From Comamonas testosteroni (lineage in GTDB: Bacteria > Pseudomonadota > Gammaproteobacteria > Burkholderiales > Burkholderiaceae_C), in the NCBI RefSeq assembly GCF_014076415.1, contig NZ_CP043568.1, positions 3,286,001 to 3,350,000 on the forward strand: a stretch of 64,000 nucleotides of DNA, in the 5' to 3' direction. Within the stretch, counting starts at the first letter, position 1; every line of letters starts with the position of its first letter. The notes under the pieces were generated by a model, which saw only the letters and a list, made by a program, of their open reading frames with translations, did no database searches and was not told the DNA's origin. Positions 36,585 through 45,870 of the stretch are shown piece by piece. A program made the translations under genes and the position numbers.

Positions 36585-38843
36585 ATGCATTCGAGCAAAT
36601 CACTTCAGTTACATCGTTCACACGGGAGATTTCTTCCTAAAAGTAAGCGCCAGCAACGCGGGAGTCTTCTTGTGCAGTTTGCACTGGTTGCCGGCGTCAT
36701 TTTCTCCATGCTTGGCGTTGTGGATCTTGGCTATATGTATTACGCAAAACGTAATCTTCAGCGCATTGCTGACTTGGCAGCTTTGGAAGCAGCGCAAAGC
36801 ATCAATGCGGAGCAGGATAACTACTCAGAATGCCAAACAACTGGAGAAACCAGTCTGGATCGTCATTGGCCTGGCTTGGCCGAGCGCTCGGTGGTATGCG
36901 GGAACTGGAGTGCTCAATGGAGTGCCCCCAAGCACTTTACCAATGACATAACCCTACACCCTGTCAATGCAGCCTATGCAGTAGCAAAAGGACAATCCCC
37001 CACTCTCTCGCTTTTTCCCTGGGATCGCACTCTCTTTGCCGAAGCCATTGCCACTCGCAAGACTCCTGTTGCTGCATTCCAAGTCGGCTCTCAATTGCTA
37101 AGTCTCAATGAGGAAGCACCACTTGGCAGATTACTCAAATTAGTAGGCCTAGATGTCGATCAATTGACCGTGCTCGACTCCGAAGGTCTGGCCAATGCCA
37201 AGATAACCCCTTCTGGCCTTCTTAAAGCGTTGGGCATCGACTTGGGAGTTGGCGGCCTATCCGCGCTCTCTCCTGATCAGTTACTCCAGCTCAACAACCT
37301 GACCTTGCTGAACATAATAGATGCCTCAGTGGAGGCCGTTTCAGACAGCACAGCTAAGGCCAGTCTGAAGGCTATCATCGATATTCTTAATGAGGGGAAA
37401 ATAGACTCTATAAAGCTCTTGGATCTGCAAACGCCGCTTATGAACGGCTCCAGCAACCCTGGCATCCTGGCCTTCCTCTCTACAGGCTCGGATAAATCAC
37501 CCAACGACGCTGCACTAGATCTGCAACTGGGTGTGAGCGATCTGATTAAAACCGCCATCATGGTGGGTGCTAATGGACATGCAATCTCCATCCCTGAGCT
37601 TAATGTGCTGAACCTTGTAAAAGCCAAACTGACTGTGGTCGAACCCCCCAGTATTGGTGTTGGCCCCATTGGAACCAAAGCCAATAGCGCACAGGTTCGT
37701 CTCGATCTCGATATTGATTCCAAGCGCATGACTCTGCTCGGCCCTCTTCTCAGCATGATTGGCCTGCGAGTCAACTTACCAATTAAGGTTGAAGCTGTCC
37801 ATGCAGAAGCCACACTGGATGCCGTGTACTGCTCTAACCCCAGTCGCAACAGCCAGCCTGCTATTGATCTAGGTGTCAATTCACGTCTGGCTCGAATCAT
37901 CATCGGACATACCGATAAAAGTGCAACCGACGAAGAAAACATTCTGATTAAGACACCTCTGTCTTTGAATGTTCGTGGCCCAATTATCACCAATGTGCTC
38001 CAGGATCACGACGACATCAACAATCTGGTCGTGGATTTACCCCAATGGACCCGGGAAAACCGCCTATTCCTAGGTGATACGGTGGATGCACTGCTCAATA
38101 CTGTATTCAATCTGCTAGGCGGCCTTTTTTCCCCTCCTATTCTTAGCTCCGACTGGGACGGCATGCATACCGATGGCAATCCTGAAGATGTTCGCAATGC
38201 ACAGATTGAAATGCTGGCCAAGCTCTATTTGGAAGAAACCAAGGTCAACGGCTTCTATAACGTAAAAAATGCCACCGATCTGATTCTCAACGGCAAAGGC
38301 AAGCCTGGAACAGAAGGGGCTCTGGGAAAGCTGGTTGGAAGTGACTTTACTTTTGACAATGCGATTCCTCAGTCTTGCGCGCTTTTTGTCTGCCCTCCCA
38401 GTTCGTGGAAGCCCGGAACTTTCTCAGCAGCTTTTTATGCTTACACCAGCACCCCTTATAGCCTGCTGGACGTTGTTGGCATTCCCACCTTAGGCAATGG
38501 CTATATCAGTTGCTCGGGCTTGCTGACCTCTTTGCTAGCCTGGAATTCCTGCACATTAAGTAACCTGAACAATTTACTCAAACGTAACCAAAATCAAGTC
38601 GCACTGACGAATAGCAATGCGTTAGTTAACTCCCTCAAAGACAGGAGCTCCGACAGCGTCACTTGCGGTGGTGCTCTATGTGCACTCCTTCAACCTTTAC
38701 TCAAGCCCATTAAATGGGTACTTAATCAATTGGGCAGTTCGTTGCTCTCTCCACTGCTTACCAAAGTTCTTGGACTGGACTTGGGAAAAAGTGAAGTTAA
38801 GGCTATTGAAGTCAACTGCAACTCAGCTCAATTGGTGTACTGA
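36585..38843 (+). CDS. tadG: TadG-like pilus-associated protein
   Basis: 752 residues. The N-terminus ([48 protein letters not shown], split here by family elements) is the TadG/DUF2134 membrane anchor. It resembles a prepilin site but has Gln where pilins have Glu+5, so processing is uncertain. The remaining ~690 residues are periplasmic or surface exposed, rich in Leu/Asp/Asn, with several Cys. I see no von Willebrand A signature. TadG is needed for pilus stability in other systems. GAGAAGG precedes the ATG. Confidence 0.85.
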   Translation: MHSSKSLQLHRSHGRFLPKSKRQQRGSLLVQFALVAGVIFSMLGVVDLGYMYYAKRNLQRIADLAALEAAQSINAEQDNYSECQTTGETSLDRHWPGLAERSVVCGNWSAQWSAPKHFTNDITLHPVNAAYAVAKGQSPTLSLFPWDRTLFAEAIATRKTPVAAFQVGSQLLSLNEEAPLGRLLKLVGLDVDQLTVLDSEGLANAKITPSGLLKALGIDLGVGGLSALSPDQLLQLNNLTLLNIIDASVEAVSDSTAKASLKAIIDILNEGKIDSIKLLDLQTPLMNGSSNPGILAFLSTGSDKSPNDAALDLQLGVSDLIKTAIMVGANGHAISIPELNVLNLVKAKLTVVEPPSIGVGPIGTKANSAQVRLDLDIDSKRMTLLGPLLSMIGLRVNLPIKVEAVHAEATLDAVYCSNPSRNSQPAIDLGVNSRLARIIIGHTDKSATDEENILIKTPLSLNVRGPIITNVLQDHDDINNLVVDLPQWTRENRLFLGDTVDALLNTVFNLLGGLFSPPILSSDWDGMHTDGNPEDVRNAQIEMLAKLYLEETKVNGFYNVKNATDLILNGKGKPGTEGALGKLVGSDFTFDNAIPQSCALFVCPPSSWKPGTFSAAFYAYTSTPYSLLDVVGIPTLGNGYISCSGLLTSLLAWNSCTLSNLNNLLKRNQNQVALTNSNALVNSLKDRSSDSVTCGGALCALLQPLLKPIKWVLNQLGSSLLSPLLTKVLGLDLGKSEVKAIEVNCNSAQLVY

Positions 38844-38884
38844 TTTTGTTAGGCATTCATGATTCAACAACAAGGAACCCCACA

Positions 38885-40270
38885 GTGAATCTGGACGAGC
38901 TGGTCATCTATGTCTGGGAAGGACAGGCCGATATTGCAGAACGGGTAGAACGCTGCATGCTCAATCTAGGCGTAGAAGTAATCGTCGCCGACGGTTTGAG
39001 TCGGCCTGTCGTTACCGGAGAACTAGGCAATGCGATTGCAGTAGTCAGCGTCTCAACTCTTGAGGGGGCGCGTTTCACGCGCCAAGGTGTGGAAGGGACT
39101 TTCGGCATGCCAGTGCTGTGGGTCAGTGCGAACCAGCGCGAAGCCAACCCCGGCAGCTACGCAACCGAATACTCACATGTACTACCCTTTGACTTCACCG
39201 GTGCCGAGCTACGAGCTATGCTTGTGCGAATGCTTCGGCGCATGCAAAGTCATCAGCAACAAGTTGAACGCTCGGGTGACATCATTGCAGTATCCGATTG
39301 CATGCAGCAGCTGCTGCACGATGTAGATACCTTTGCCGACTGTGAGCACAGTGTGCTCATCATCGGTGAAACGGGCGTGGGTAAGGAGCGTATTGCCGAG
39401 CGACTCCATGAACACAACAGCCGTTATGGTCAAGGCCCGTTTATAGTCGTAAATTGTGGCGCCATTCCCGACGGACTATTCGAATCGCTGTTCTTCGGTC
39501 ATGCCAAGGGCTCTTTTACCGGAGCTGTCTCCGCACACAAAGGCTTCCTTGAGCAAGCTAACGGCGGCACGCTCTTTCTAGACGAAATCGCCGACCTGCC
39601 GCTATATCAGCAGGTTAAACTCCTGCGTGTACTTGAGGAGCGTTCAGTAACGCGCCTTGGAGCGACTACTCCAGTCCGTCTGGATTTTCGTCTGGTTACG
39701 GCCACCAACAGGCCTCTACGCGGACTTGTACATGAAGGTAAATTCCGCGCCGACCTATTCTTTCGTCTAGCCGTGATCGAACTGAAGATCCCTAGCCTTG
39801 AAGAGCGTGGGGAGCAGGACAAGTTAGCGATTTTCCAAAGCATTTTGTCCAATGTAGTCGGCGAAACCATGATGACCGAACTGGGAACCCCGCCCTTCTT
39901 CATTATGGATGCAGTGGCTCAAATGTACTTTCCTGGCAATGTGCGTGAGTTACGCAATCTGGCAGAACGCATTGGTGTTGCTGCACGTCAGACACGCACT
40001 TGGGGAGAGGAAAGTGCCATTGAGCGCATTATCCAATACGCTCAAAGTCACTCTGCAAACACATTTCCACCAGAAACGGTTAATGAACCTGTTCTGGCCA
40101 ATCGTAGTAACTGGGATATGGATGAGCGTAATCGCATTATCTCTGCACTCAGTGCACATGATTGGAAGCGGCAGAATACGGCTCAGCATCTGGGTATCAG
40201 TCGCAAAGTGCTTTGGGAAAAGATGCGTAAATACCAGATCAGCGACGGGGAGCCAGAAGTTCCTGTTTGA
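38885..40270 (+). CDS. Sigma-54-dependent activator with degenerate receiver (Tad-linked)
   Basis: 461 residues from GTG at 38885, with AAGGAA upstream; a TTG at 38846 is less likely. The N-terminal ~110 residues look like a receiver, but the strand that should carry the phospho-acceptor Asp reads [12 protein letters not shown], so phosphorylation is unlikely. The AAA+ domain is complete: Walker [16 protein letters not shown], the sigma-54 contact loop as GSFTGA, Walker [14 protein letters not shown] and the R-finger region [13 protein letters not shown]. The C-terminal Fis-type HTH is [20 protein letters not shown]. It ends the Tad locus and may control it, although I could not find a good -24/-12 promoter. 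Confidence 0.92.
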   Translation: MNLDELVIYVWEGQADIAERVERCMLNLGVEVIVADGLSRPVVTGELGNAIAVVSVSTLEGARFTRQGVEGTFGMPVLWVSANQREANPGSYATEYSHVLPFDFTGAELRAMLVRMLRRMQSHQQQVERSGDIIAVSDCMQQLLHDVDTFADCEHSVLIIGETGVGKERIAERLHEHNSRYGQGPFIVVNCGAIPDGLFESLFFGHAKGSFTGAVSAHKGFLEQANGGTLFLDEIADLPLYQQVKLLRVLEERSVTRLGATTPVRLDFRLVTATNRPLRGLVHEGKFRADLFFRLAVIELKIPSLEERGEQDKLAIFQSILSNVVGETMMTELGTPPFFIMDAVAQMYFPGNVRELRNLAERIGVAARQTRTWGEESAIERIIQYAQSHSANTFPPETVNEPVLANRSNWDMDERNRIISALSAHDWKRQNTAQHLGISRKVLWEKMRKYQISDGEPEVPV

Positions 40271-40333
40271 AATTCCTGTCTGAGATTTACTGAATTCAAC
40301 GCCCTTAGTGCCACAACTTTAAACGGTCTCATC

Positions 40334-40353
40334 TGGCCGCCACTGCGCGGCCA
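40334..40353 (+). terminator. Hairpin after Tad-linked activator
   Basis: TGGCCGC and GCGGCCA pair around a six-base loop, 64 bases after the activator stop. There is no T-run, so termination strength is uncertain. Confidence 0.4.
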
Positions 40354-40392
40354 AATTCAGGATCGTCAAGCTCAATTAAGACCGTCTATTCC

Positions 40393-41649
40393 ATGCAGGA
40401 AAAACCCGTCATTATATTTATCGGTGCTGTATATCCTAGCCAATACACTTTACTATGCAGCCATTTACGTAATACCGGCATGGCAGATAGCTGGTTTATG
40501 ACTACTCCCGGCCATAAGGCTCGTCATGAGCATGAGTGCGATCATCTACTCTCCTTCCAGCCTGACGGAAAAATTGTTGGTCCCCAAAGCTATTATTACT
40601 CCAGCAAGTTAGAGCGCTCTGCCCGTATTTGCCGGGGTGTACTTCAGGCATTGCAAACCTTCGAAAAGGAAAACTGCAAGCGCATTGATCTGGTGGTATG
40701 TCATTCACTATGGGGAGCCCCTAATTGGCTTTATGACGAGTTGAGTGCGGCAGTAGTCAGTTATATAGAATTTCCAAGCTATAGGCAGCATGGCTGGGAT
40801 ACTGCATATCCACCGGACCCTTCGCAACGAATGGCAGATCGCAATCAAGAAATGTTGCACTTCCATCAGGTCCTCCTTAGCGATCTAACCATCACACCCA
40901 GCCACCATGCTCGATCGATGTTTCCACCACAGTTGCAAGGAAGCATCGCTGTCCAATTTGAAGGGTTCGATATCCCCCCTCCACTGCGGGAGTCTCACGC
41001 AGCCATCCGGCACGAAAATGAACGATTCACTGTTGCATTTACTGCCCGTGATCTCTCCAGTGCCAAGGGTTTGGAGACATATATCCGCCTAGTTGATCGC
41101 CTTGTGCGTGAGGGAGACGGAGAGGATATGCGGTTTATCGCTATTGGTGATGCTAAAGCCATGACCTATGGATATGAACCGCAGTGGGTGCAGCGGCGTT
41201 ATCAAGGCAAGGTGGGTAGTTTTCAAGAGCATCTGCTCAAAATTTATCCCGCCGCACAGGTTATTGAGTTTACCGGTTGTTTGCCATACCGAGATTTTTC
41301 GCGAATACTAGCCGAAGTAGACTTGTTTCTATATCCACTTCGCTATGGCGTTGCAAACTGGGGATTGATGGAAATTCTGGCTCGAGGTGGTTGCGTGATA
41401 GGCTCCAACTGGGGATTTGTTCCTGAACTTGTACAGCATGATGTTAACGGAATGCTGATGCCCGACAATGACGATGCTTGGATCTTCGCAATTCGCCAAC
41501 TAAAGACAGACCCAAAACGACGCGAGCGCTACTCCAGTGCAGCACTAAAAACAGGTAAGAAATTCCACATCGCAAACGTAGCTCCTCGCTTCATGGAGTT
41601 GTTCAAGCTAGCTATGGCCCGTAAAAAAGTAAAGTCCTTGCAGGCATAG
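40393..41649 (+). CDS. GT4-type glycosyltransferase
   Basis: 418 residues with a two-domain GT-B layout. The C-terminal domain has the GT4 pattern: VAFTARDLSSAKGLETYIRLVDRL (phosphate-binding strand), EFTGCLPYRDFSRILAEVDLFLYP, and NWGLMEILARGGCVIGSNWGFVPELV with the acidic residue contacting the donor. The N-terminal domain is less typical (VICHS-like VVCHSLWGAPNW). The acceptor is unknown. It follows the Tad regulator by 122 bases on the same strand and might glycosylate pilin or a surface polymer, but nothing in the sequence proves that. Confidence 0.85.
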   Translation: MQEKPVIIFIGAVYPSQYTLLCSHLRNTGMADSWFMTTPGHKARHEHECDHLLSFQPDGKIVGPQSYYYSSKLERSARICRGVLQALQTFEKENCKRIDLVVCHSLWGAPNWLYDELSAAVVSYIEFPSYRQHGWDTAYPPDPSQRMADRNQEMLHFHQVLLSDLTITPSHHARSMFPPQLQGSIAVQFEGFDIPPPLRESHAAIRHENERFTVAFTARDLSSAKGLETYIRLVDRLVREGDGEDMRFIAIGDAKAMTYGYEPQWVQRRYQGKVGSFQEHLLKIYPAAQVIEFTGCLPYRDFSRILAEVDLFLYPLRYGVANWGLMEILARGGCVIGSNWGFVPELVQHDVNGMLMPDNDDAWIFAIRQLKTDPKRRERYSSAALKTGKKFHIANVAPRFMELFKLAMARKKVKSLQA

Positions 41650-41708
41650 AGCTTGGAACGTTTGATTCATCTTCAGCTTATCCAAGCAGAGCATCAATAA
41701 CGATTTCT

Positions 41709-41921
41709 ATGCTCGGCACATCGCCTTGCGATTCACTGTCTGCCAAGCTATCAACCATCTTGGGGACTGCAGAGATCCGAGCAATTGTTGATGCTACAAG
41801 TTACAGCTCCTATCTAGCTGACTGGACATTGTCCGTCGGCTATGTGATCGGCATAGCTGGCTTTGCAGTGCTGTTCATCGACATGATGACGCGTACAGTG
41901 CTGAGCCATCTGGGTCAGTAG
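41709..41921 (+). CDS. Possible small membrane protein, unrecognised
   Basis: A 70-codon frame with one clear hydrophobic helix near its end (VGYVIGIAGFAVLFIDMMT) and an acceptable mix of codons. The ribosome-binding site is poor. I do not recognise the family; it could be a real small membrane protein or the surviving 3' end of a decayed gene. Confidence 0.3.
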   Translation: MLGTSPCDSLSAKLSTILGTAEIRAIVDATSYSSYLADWTLSVGYVIGIAGFAVLFIDMMTRTVLSHLGQ

Positions 41922-42164
41922 TTGCGCATTGACAGAGTCATATATGGGCTGCTGCTCGCCACCACGTTGTTGCGCATGCTGGCATTCCCGTCAGCGGGTG
42001 GCCTCAAGCCCACGCTGAATGCATCGACTCTGACACGGAGACCAGCCTTTGCTTTGTACCGGTGGCGCATTGCGCCATTGCTAATTTGACAAAACCGGCC
42101 ACCTGCCGGCCCTCAGGACGCGTCGCGATCAAGTCCTGAAAATCTGTTTGAACGGAATCCGTCA
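41922..42164. other. Intergenic region upstream of nsrR
   Basis: About 240 bases without a supported gene. I could not find the long AT-rich palindrome expected of an NsrR operator, nor an FNR box. Confidence 0.4.
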
Positions 42165-42629
42165 ATGCGTCTTACCTTAATGACTGACTATGCGCTGCGA
42201 CTGCTTATGCACGTGGCCCAGCGACCCGAGCGGCTGTGTACGATTTCCGAGATCTCGCAGGCTTATGGTATTTCCGAGGCGCACATGATGAAAGTGACAC
42301 ACCAACTAGCCCAGCAGGGGTGGATAAAGACGGTTCGTGGCAAGGGCGGCGGCATGCGCCTTGCCCATGAGCCGCAGCAGATCAATCTCGGGGCCGTGGT
42401 ACGTGGAATGGAGCCAGACTTTGCGCTGGTCGAATGCTTTACCAATGACAATCGCTGCATGCTAGCTGGTGACTGCCGCCTAACTGGTCTGCTTCAGGGT
42501 GCGCTACACAGCTTCATGGCACATCTGGACGGCTTCACTCTAGCGACTCTTCTGATCCCACAAGCATCGGCCAACGAATTGCCGCCGTTATCGGTTATAC
42601 GACTGCGAAGAGAAGCGATGCAAACATGA
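42165..42629 (+). CDS. nsrR: Rrf2-family nitric-oxide-sensing repressor NsrR
   Basis: 154 residues. An N-terminal winged helix (MRLTLMTDYALRLLMHVA, TISEISQAYGISEAHMMKVTHQL, wing VRGKGGGMRLA) is followed by three Cys for an iron-sulphur cluster at residues 91, 98 and 104 (ECFTNDNRCMLAGDC). Asp8, the fourth cluster ligand in characterised NsrR, is present. NsrR represses nitric-oxide detoxification genes until NO damages the cluster. None of the usual targets (hmp, norB, ytfE) lie in the window; the next genes are the unrelated-looking minus-strand sugar cluster. Confidence 0.9.
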   Translation: MRLTLMTDYALRLLMHVAQRPERLCTISEISQAYGISEAHMMKVTHQLAQQGWIKTVRGKGGGMRLAHEPQQINLGAVVRGMEPDFALVECFTNDNRCMLAGDCRLTGLLQGALHSFMAHLDGFTLATLLIPQASANELPPLSVIRLRREAMQT

Positions 42630-42654
42630 GCTACAGACCGTTTATCACACTCAT

Positions 42655-42792
42655 CTATTGGGCGGAGTTCAGGAACAGGTAATTGAAGTCCTGATCGAGC
42701 TGTGCCGGCACGCCGTCCACAACGCGCACGTCAGGAGGCGGAGAATGCGTTTTCTTGCATCCTTCCACGTGGTCGACTTTTCTGTGAGTCAT
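42655..42792 (-). CDS. Possible small ORF at the 3' end of the sugar-modification cluster
   Basis: A 45-codon frame (start MTHRKVDHVEGC, end DFNYLFLNSAQ then TAG) immediately downstream of the phosphatase gene on the same strand. The second half shows coding-like codon choice (GAC GTG CGC, CTG TTC CTG AAC). No ribosome-binding site is visible, and the frame stays open upstream to the phosphatase stop, so it could instead be the decayed remains of a longer gene. I do not recognise it. Confidence 0.35.
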   Translation of the reverse strand: MTHRKVDHVEGCKKTHSPPPDVRVVDGVPAQLDQDFNYLFLNSAQ

Positions 42793-42826
42793 CGGCTGAA
42801 CCCATGCTTGGAGGCTCAACAAAAAT

Positions 42827-43357
42827 CTATGCGTCTAAACCAATCTCAGTTGGGCCAAACGGCACAAGAAACGACAAAGGCACGAACAACTCACCGAGCG
42901 AGCGGACCGCATCAGTACCCGGCGCCAACTCGGAAGGCTCCGGTAACGCATGATTCCCAGGCAAATGGCGAAGGACATGCGCATTCATGAACCGAACAGT
43001 GAACGCCGTCCGCAAATGCATGTGGTATTGCTTGCTGATCCACCAAGCGATAGCGGCTGAACGGGATCGTCCCGCCCAGCAATGCACGAATACGTGAGCA
43101 TACCTCCCACGCTCCAGCCAACGATCGCACCATGCCACCAGATCACTTGCCTGATCCGGCGTGAAGCATTCGGCGACGCGCGGCACTGCCTCCCGGGCTG
43201 GATCGACGTCCGAAAACCGCAGGCGTAGCACAGCCGCAAAGCCGGGCTCGACCTCGGCCTCATAAAAGCGGTCGGAAATCGAAATAACCAGCGCCTCAGG
43301 CCCTGGTCGTACCCACTGGAACTGCTCATACGAGAGAAACCACACTCCACCCATCAT
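42827..43357 (-). CDS. Dual-specificity-type protein phosphatase
   Basis: 176 residues of the Cys-based phosphatase superfamily. The P-loop is VHCWAGRSRS, with catalytic Cys93 and Arg99 (CX5R); a candidate general acid lies in FSDVDPA near residue 50. The upstream helix DLVAWCDRWLERGRYAHVF fits the fold. It may dephosphorylate a protein, sugar phosphate or nucleotide. It is the last recognised gene of the minus-strand cluster and overlaps the preceding glycosyltransferase by four bases, so it is co-translated with it. Confidence 0.85.
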   Translation of the reverse strand: MMGGVWFLSYEQFQWVRPGPEALVISISDRFYEAEVEPGFAAVLRLRFSDVDPAREAVPRVAECFTPDQASDLVAWCDRWLERGRYAHVFVHCWAGRSRSAAIAWWISKQYHMHLRTAFTVRFMNAHVLRHLPGNHALPEPSELAPGTDAVRSLGELFVPLSFLVPFGPTEIGLDA

Positions 43358-44322
43358 TCCCCCACATGCCCAGAAGCCGACATCGACTGCAACTGAGCGA
43401 CCATGTGCTTGGCCTGATCAACGAGCGCATACCGCCCGGCGACGTAGCCAGTCCATCGATGTTTTTGAACGTGTTGAAGGCGCTCGACTGCTTCGGCGGA
43501 CGTGCACACCAGGATGTCCGCCGGCCATGCACGTTCCGCGCCAGGATAGGTCAGCACCACGGCATCAAGGCCCATGGCCAGAGCCTCCCCGATCGCGTAG
43601 CCAAAGCTCTCGAACATCGAGGTAGACAGCAGGACGTCCTTGTCGGCAAGCCATTGGGGCATGTCGTCAACCACCCCGTCGAAGTGCACGACGTCCTGCA
43701 ACCCGAGTTTTGCAACTAAATCGAGCAGGTGCAGGCGTACCCTAAGGCTTTTCCAGGCCCCGGCAAATGCCAGGCTTGCTTCGCCGCCCGCACGACGGAA
43801 ATCGGCCAGGATCCGCAAGGCAAGCGCCGGGTCTTTTTTCGGCGCTAGGTCGCCTACCCAGGCAATCTTAGGAGCCTGCCTAGAGCCTGGCTGGTCGTAG
43901 TTGACCTTGAACCGGTGCAGATCGATACCGTTCTCGATTACGCACACATGACATCGCGCCATGCCTGCGCAACGTTCGTGCGCGATGCCGAGAATGGTCT
44001 CGCTGACCGCCACGCAGGTTGACACATTGGCCCAGTCGATGCGTTCGATGCAGTCGGTATCCAGCGCCTCATAGGAATGCAGCCGCACCAGCAGGGGCTT
44101 GCGTGCTAGGCGATTGAGCTTGGAGGCGAGCACAGCATGCTCTGTGGACCAGTCCACCCACAGGATGTCGGCTAAGGCCAGTGCCGGCGCGACCATTCCC
44201 AGCGGGGCATACTCGTGTAGCTCGACCCGGTAATACTGTTCCAGAGTTAGTAGCAGGGGCCGCACGAAGGACGTGCCTGGCGCCTTGACCGGATCGAGGA
44301 TGATCAATAGAGGCTTGTACAT
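43354..44322 (-). CDS. GT4-type glycosyltransferase
   Basis: 322 residues from the ATG at 44322 (MYKPLLII), which shares its first base pair with the preceding stop; a GTG four codons upstream is less likely. GT-B fold with donor-side motifs KIAWVGDLAPKKDPALALRIL, VVHFDGVVDDMPQWLADKDVLLSTSMFESFGYAIGEALAMGLDAV. The conserved E(x7)E-like segment is SMFESFGYAIGEAL. Substrates are unknown. There is no membrane segment. It is the eighth of nine overlapping genes. Confidence 0.87.
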   Translation of the reverse strand: MYKPLLIILDPVKAPGTSFVRPLLLTLEQYYRVELHEYAPLGMVAPALALADILWVDWSTEHAVLASKLNRLARKPLLVRLHSYEALDTDCIERIDWANVSTCVAVSETILGIAHERCAGMARCHVCVIENGIDLHRFKVNYDQPGSRQAPKIAWVGDLAPKKDPALALRILADFRRAGGEASLAFAGAWKSLRVRLHLLDLVAKLGLQDVVHFDGVVDDMPQWLADKDVLLSTSMFESFGYAIGEALAMGLDAVVLTYPGAERAWPADILVCTSAEAVERLQHVQKHRWTGYVAGRYALVDQAKHMVAQLQSMSASGHVGE

Positions 44323-45248
44323 CACCGCTGCCACATTCGCTGCAAAGCATCCAGCACTGCCGTCTCAGCCGCGGCATGTCTGTTGCAGGCTTGCCGCTGG
44401 AACTCGGCAATGCGGCGCGGCACATCATCCGAGCATAGTTGCCGTACCTGGTCCACGACATCGGCGACAGTCGCTACGCCGGCTTGCATGACAGGCCACC
44501 CCAGCCCTCCCAACACCGAGCGCACCTTCGCACCATCCCGGATCTGGTCGATGGCCAAGGTTGGCGTGCCCTTTGCTAGACTGAGCAAGCCGCCGTGCAT
44601 GCGAGTCGTGATTACTAGGTCGACCGCTTCGAAAGCATGCTCAATCGCCTGCGCTTTTGCAATTTGGCCGTGCAAACGGGTATCGAGGACGACCACCGTT
44701 CCCCCAAGCATGTTTATGGCGGCGCGCACCAGCGCATCGGCGGCATCATGCAGTGAAGCATCGGCACCATATTCGCGTTGCGCGTGCCGAAGGCATAATC
44801 CGATCCGTTGCATCGCTTGCGGCGCGCGCGGCGGCTGCGGCCGAAAGCCAGCTAGGTCGCCCAAGCATGGCTCGATGCCGTCCCTTGCGATCGTGACGTC
44901 GAACGGATTCCAGGACTCTCCATCCTGCGCGGTCAGGACGCTGACGCCGGCAGCCATGCTTGGCACGCTGGCATAGCGGGCCATCAGTGCCGCAAAGGCC
45001 GCAGACTCACCGATCAGCGGTCCGCAGACGAACAGCAGCAAGTCCACCTCGCAGGGGGCGAGCGCATCCCACTGAACGCAATCGAACTCGCGCAGTTCCC
45101 GGTACATTACATTAGTGCCCACGCTGACTTTATATCCTGCCTGCTCCGCAAGTCGGCAGACGCGCACAACAGCATACAGGTCGCCGATCGTTTCACCGCC
45201 GCGCGCCAATGCACCCCACCACGCGATCAGGCACCGCTTCTTATTCAT
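44322..45248 (-). CDS. Polysaccharide pyruvyl transferase family protein
   Basis: 308 residues from MNKKRCLIAWW at 45248. The family signature TRMHGGLLSLAKGTPTLAI lies near residue 222, and the N-terminal GGETIGDLYAV and CGPLIGESAAF elements fit the fold (GT-B-like, DUF1919/CsaB superfamily). Members transfer pyruvyl groups to sugars, but many act on other substrates, so the exact reaction is open. It overlaps the deacetylase gene by eight bases. Confidence 0.85.
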   Translation of the reverse strand: MNKKRCLIAWWGALARGGETIGDLYAVVRVCRLAEQAGYKVSVGTNVMYRELREFDCVQWDALAPCEVDLLLFVCGPLIGESAAFAALMARYASVPSMAAGVSVLTAQDGESWNPFDVTIARDGIEPCLGDLAGFRPQPPRAPQAMQRIGLCLRHAQREYGADASLHDAADALVRAAINMLGGTVVVLDTRLHGQIAKAQAIEHAFEAVDLVITTRMHGGLLSLAKGTPTLAIDQIRDGAKVRSVLGGLGWPVMQAGVATVADVVDQVRQLCSDDVPRRIAEFQRQACNRHAAAETAVLDALQRMWQR

Positions 45249-45870
45249 GGTTTTTCTCATCCAATAATGCCAAGTCTGGTGCTAAGGCCAACAGCCGGAC
45301 CATTGCCTGCGCCGTGCCAGAAAATGCTTCGCTCGGGCCGCACACAGCAGCCAACGATGCGATGACGGTGGCCTGGCTCACGTACACCGCAAGCGCCGCC
45401 TGCTTGGCATGGCCCCAGCGAGACACGAAGCGCTGCCTCAGGGTACCGTCGTGTGCCTCCCTGGGCTGGTCAAACGGAGCGAACGCCAGAAACGGCACGT
45501 CATGCGTCCGTGTCCAACGAGCTACCAGCGCTGCGCATTGCGTATGGTGGCGATGCCGATGCAGTTCTCCATCCGCACCATGGCTCAGCACCAGCGACGG
45601 CCGCAAGACATGCAGCCAGTCAGCAAGCGTGCCATCGTCGAGGGACAATTCCGCGCGTTTGTTGTCAGCCAAGTCGAACATCGTGGGGCGAGCTCCCAGT
45701 GCCAAGCAGGCCCGCGCGAACTCATCCCGCCTGACTGGATTGCCGCCATTGGTCGCGGACACCACCTCGACCCGCTGCCCAGCCGCGGCGAGCGCGGCAA
45801 TTGTTGCCCCGCACCAGATCGTTTCGTCGTCCGGATGAGCGACGACCACCAGTACGTCACATTGGTCCAT
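45241..45870 (-). CDS. PIG-L/LmbE-family N-acetylglucosamine-type deacetylase
   Basis: 209 residues from MDQCDVLVVVAHPDDE at 45870. Zinc site motifs are complete: AHPDDE near residue 11 and HGADGELHRHRHH near residue 98. Family members remove acetyl from GlcNAc-linked small molecules (mycothiol, bacillithiol, GPI, lincomycin-type pathways). An upstream extension to 45939 lies inside the preceding gene and lacks homology. In this cluster it suggests that an N-acetyl amino sugar, attached by one of the glycosyltransferases, is deacetylated. Confidence 0.9.
   Translation of the reverse strand: MDQCDVLVVVAHPDDETIWCGATIAALAAAGQRVEVVSATNGGNPVRRDEFARACLALGARPTMFDLADNKRAELSLDDGTLADWLHVLRPSLVLSHGADGELHRHRHHTQCAALVARWTRTHDVPFLAFAPFDQPREAHDGTLRQRFVSRWGHAKQAALAVYVSQATVIASLAAVCGPSEAFSGTAQAMVRLLALAPDLALLDEKNHE

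Noticed and set aside
45209..45838. Plus-strand frame of 209 codons opposite the deacetylase
   Set aside because: It is a shadow of the PIG-L gene, whose zinc motifs are intact on the other strand.
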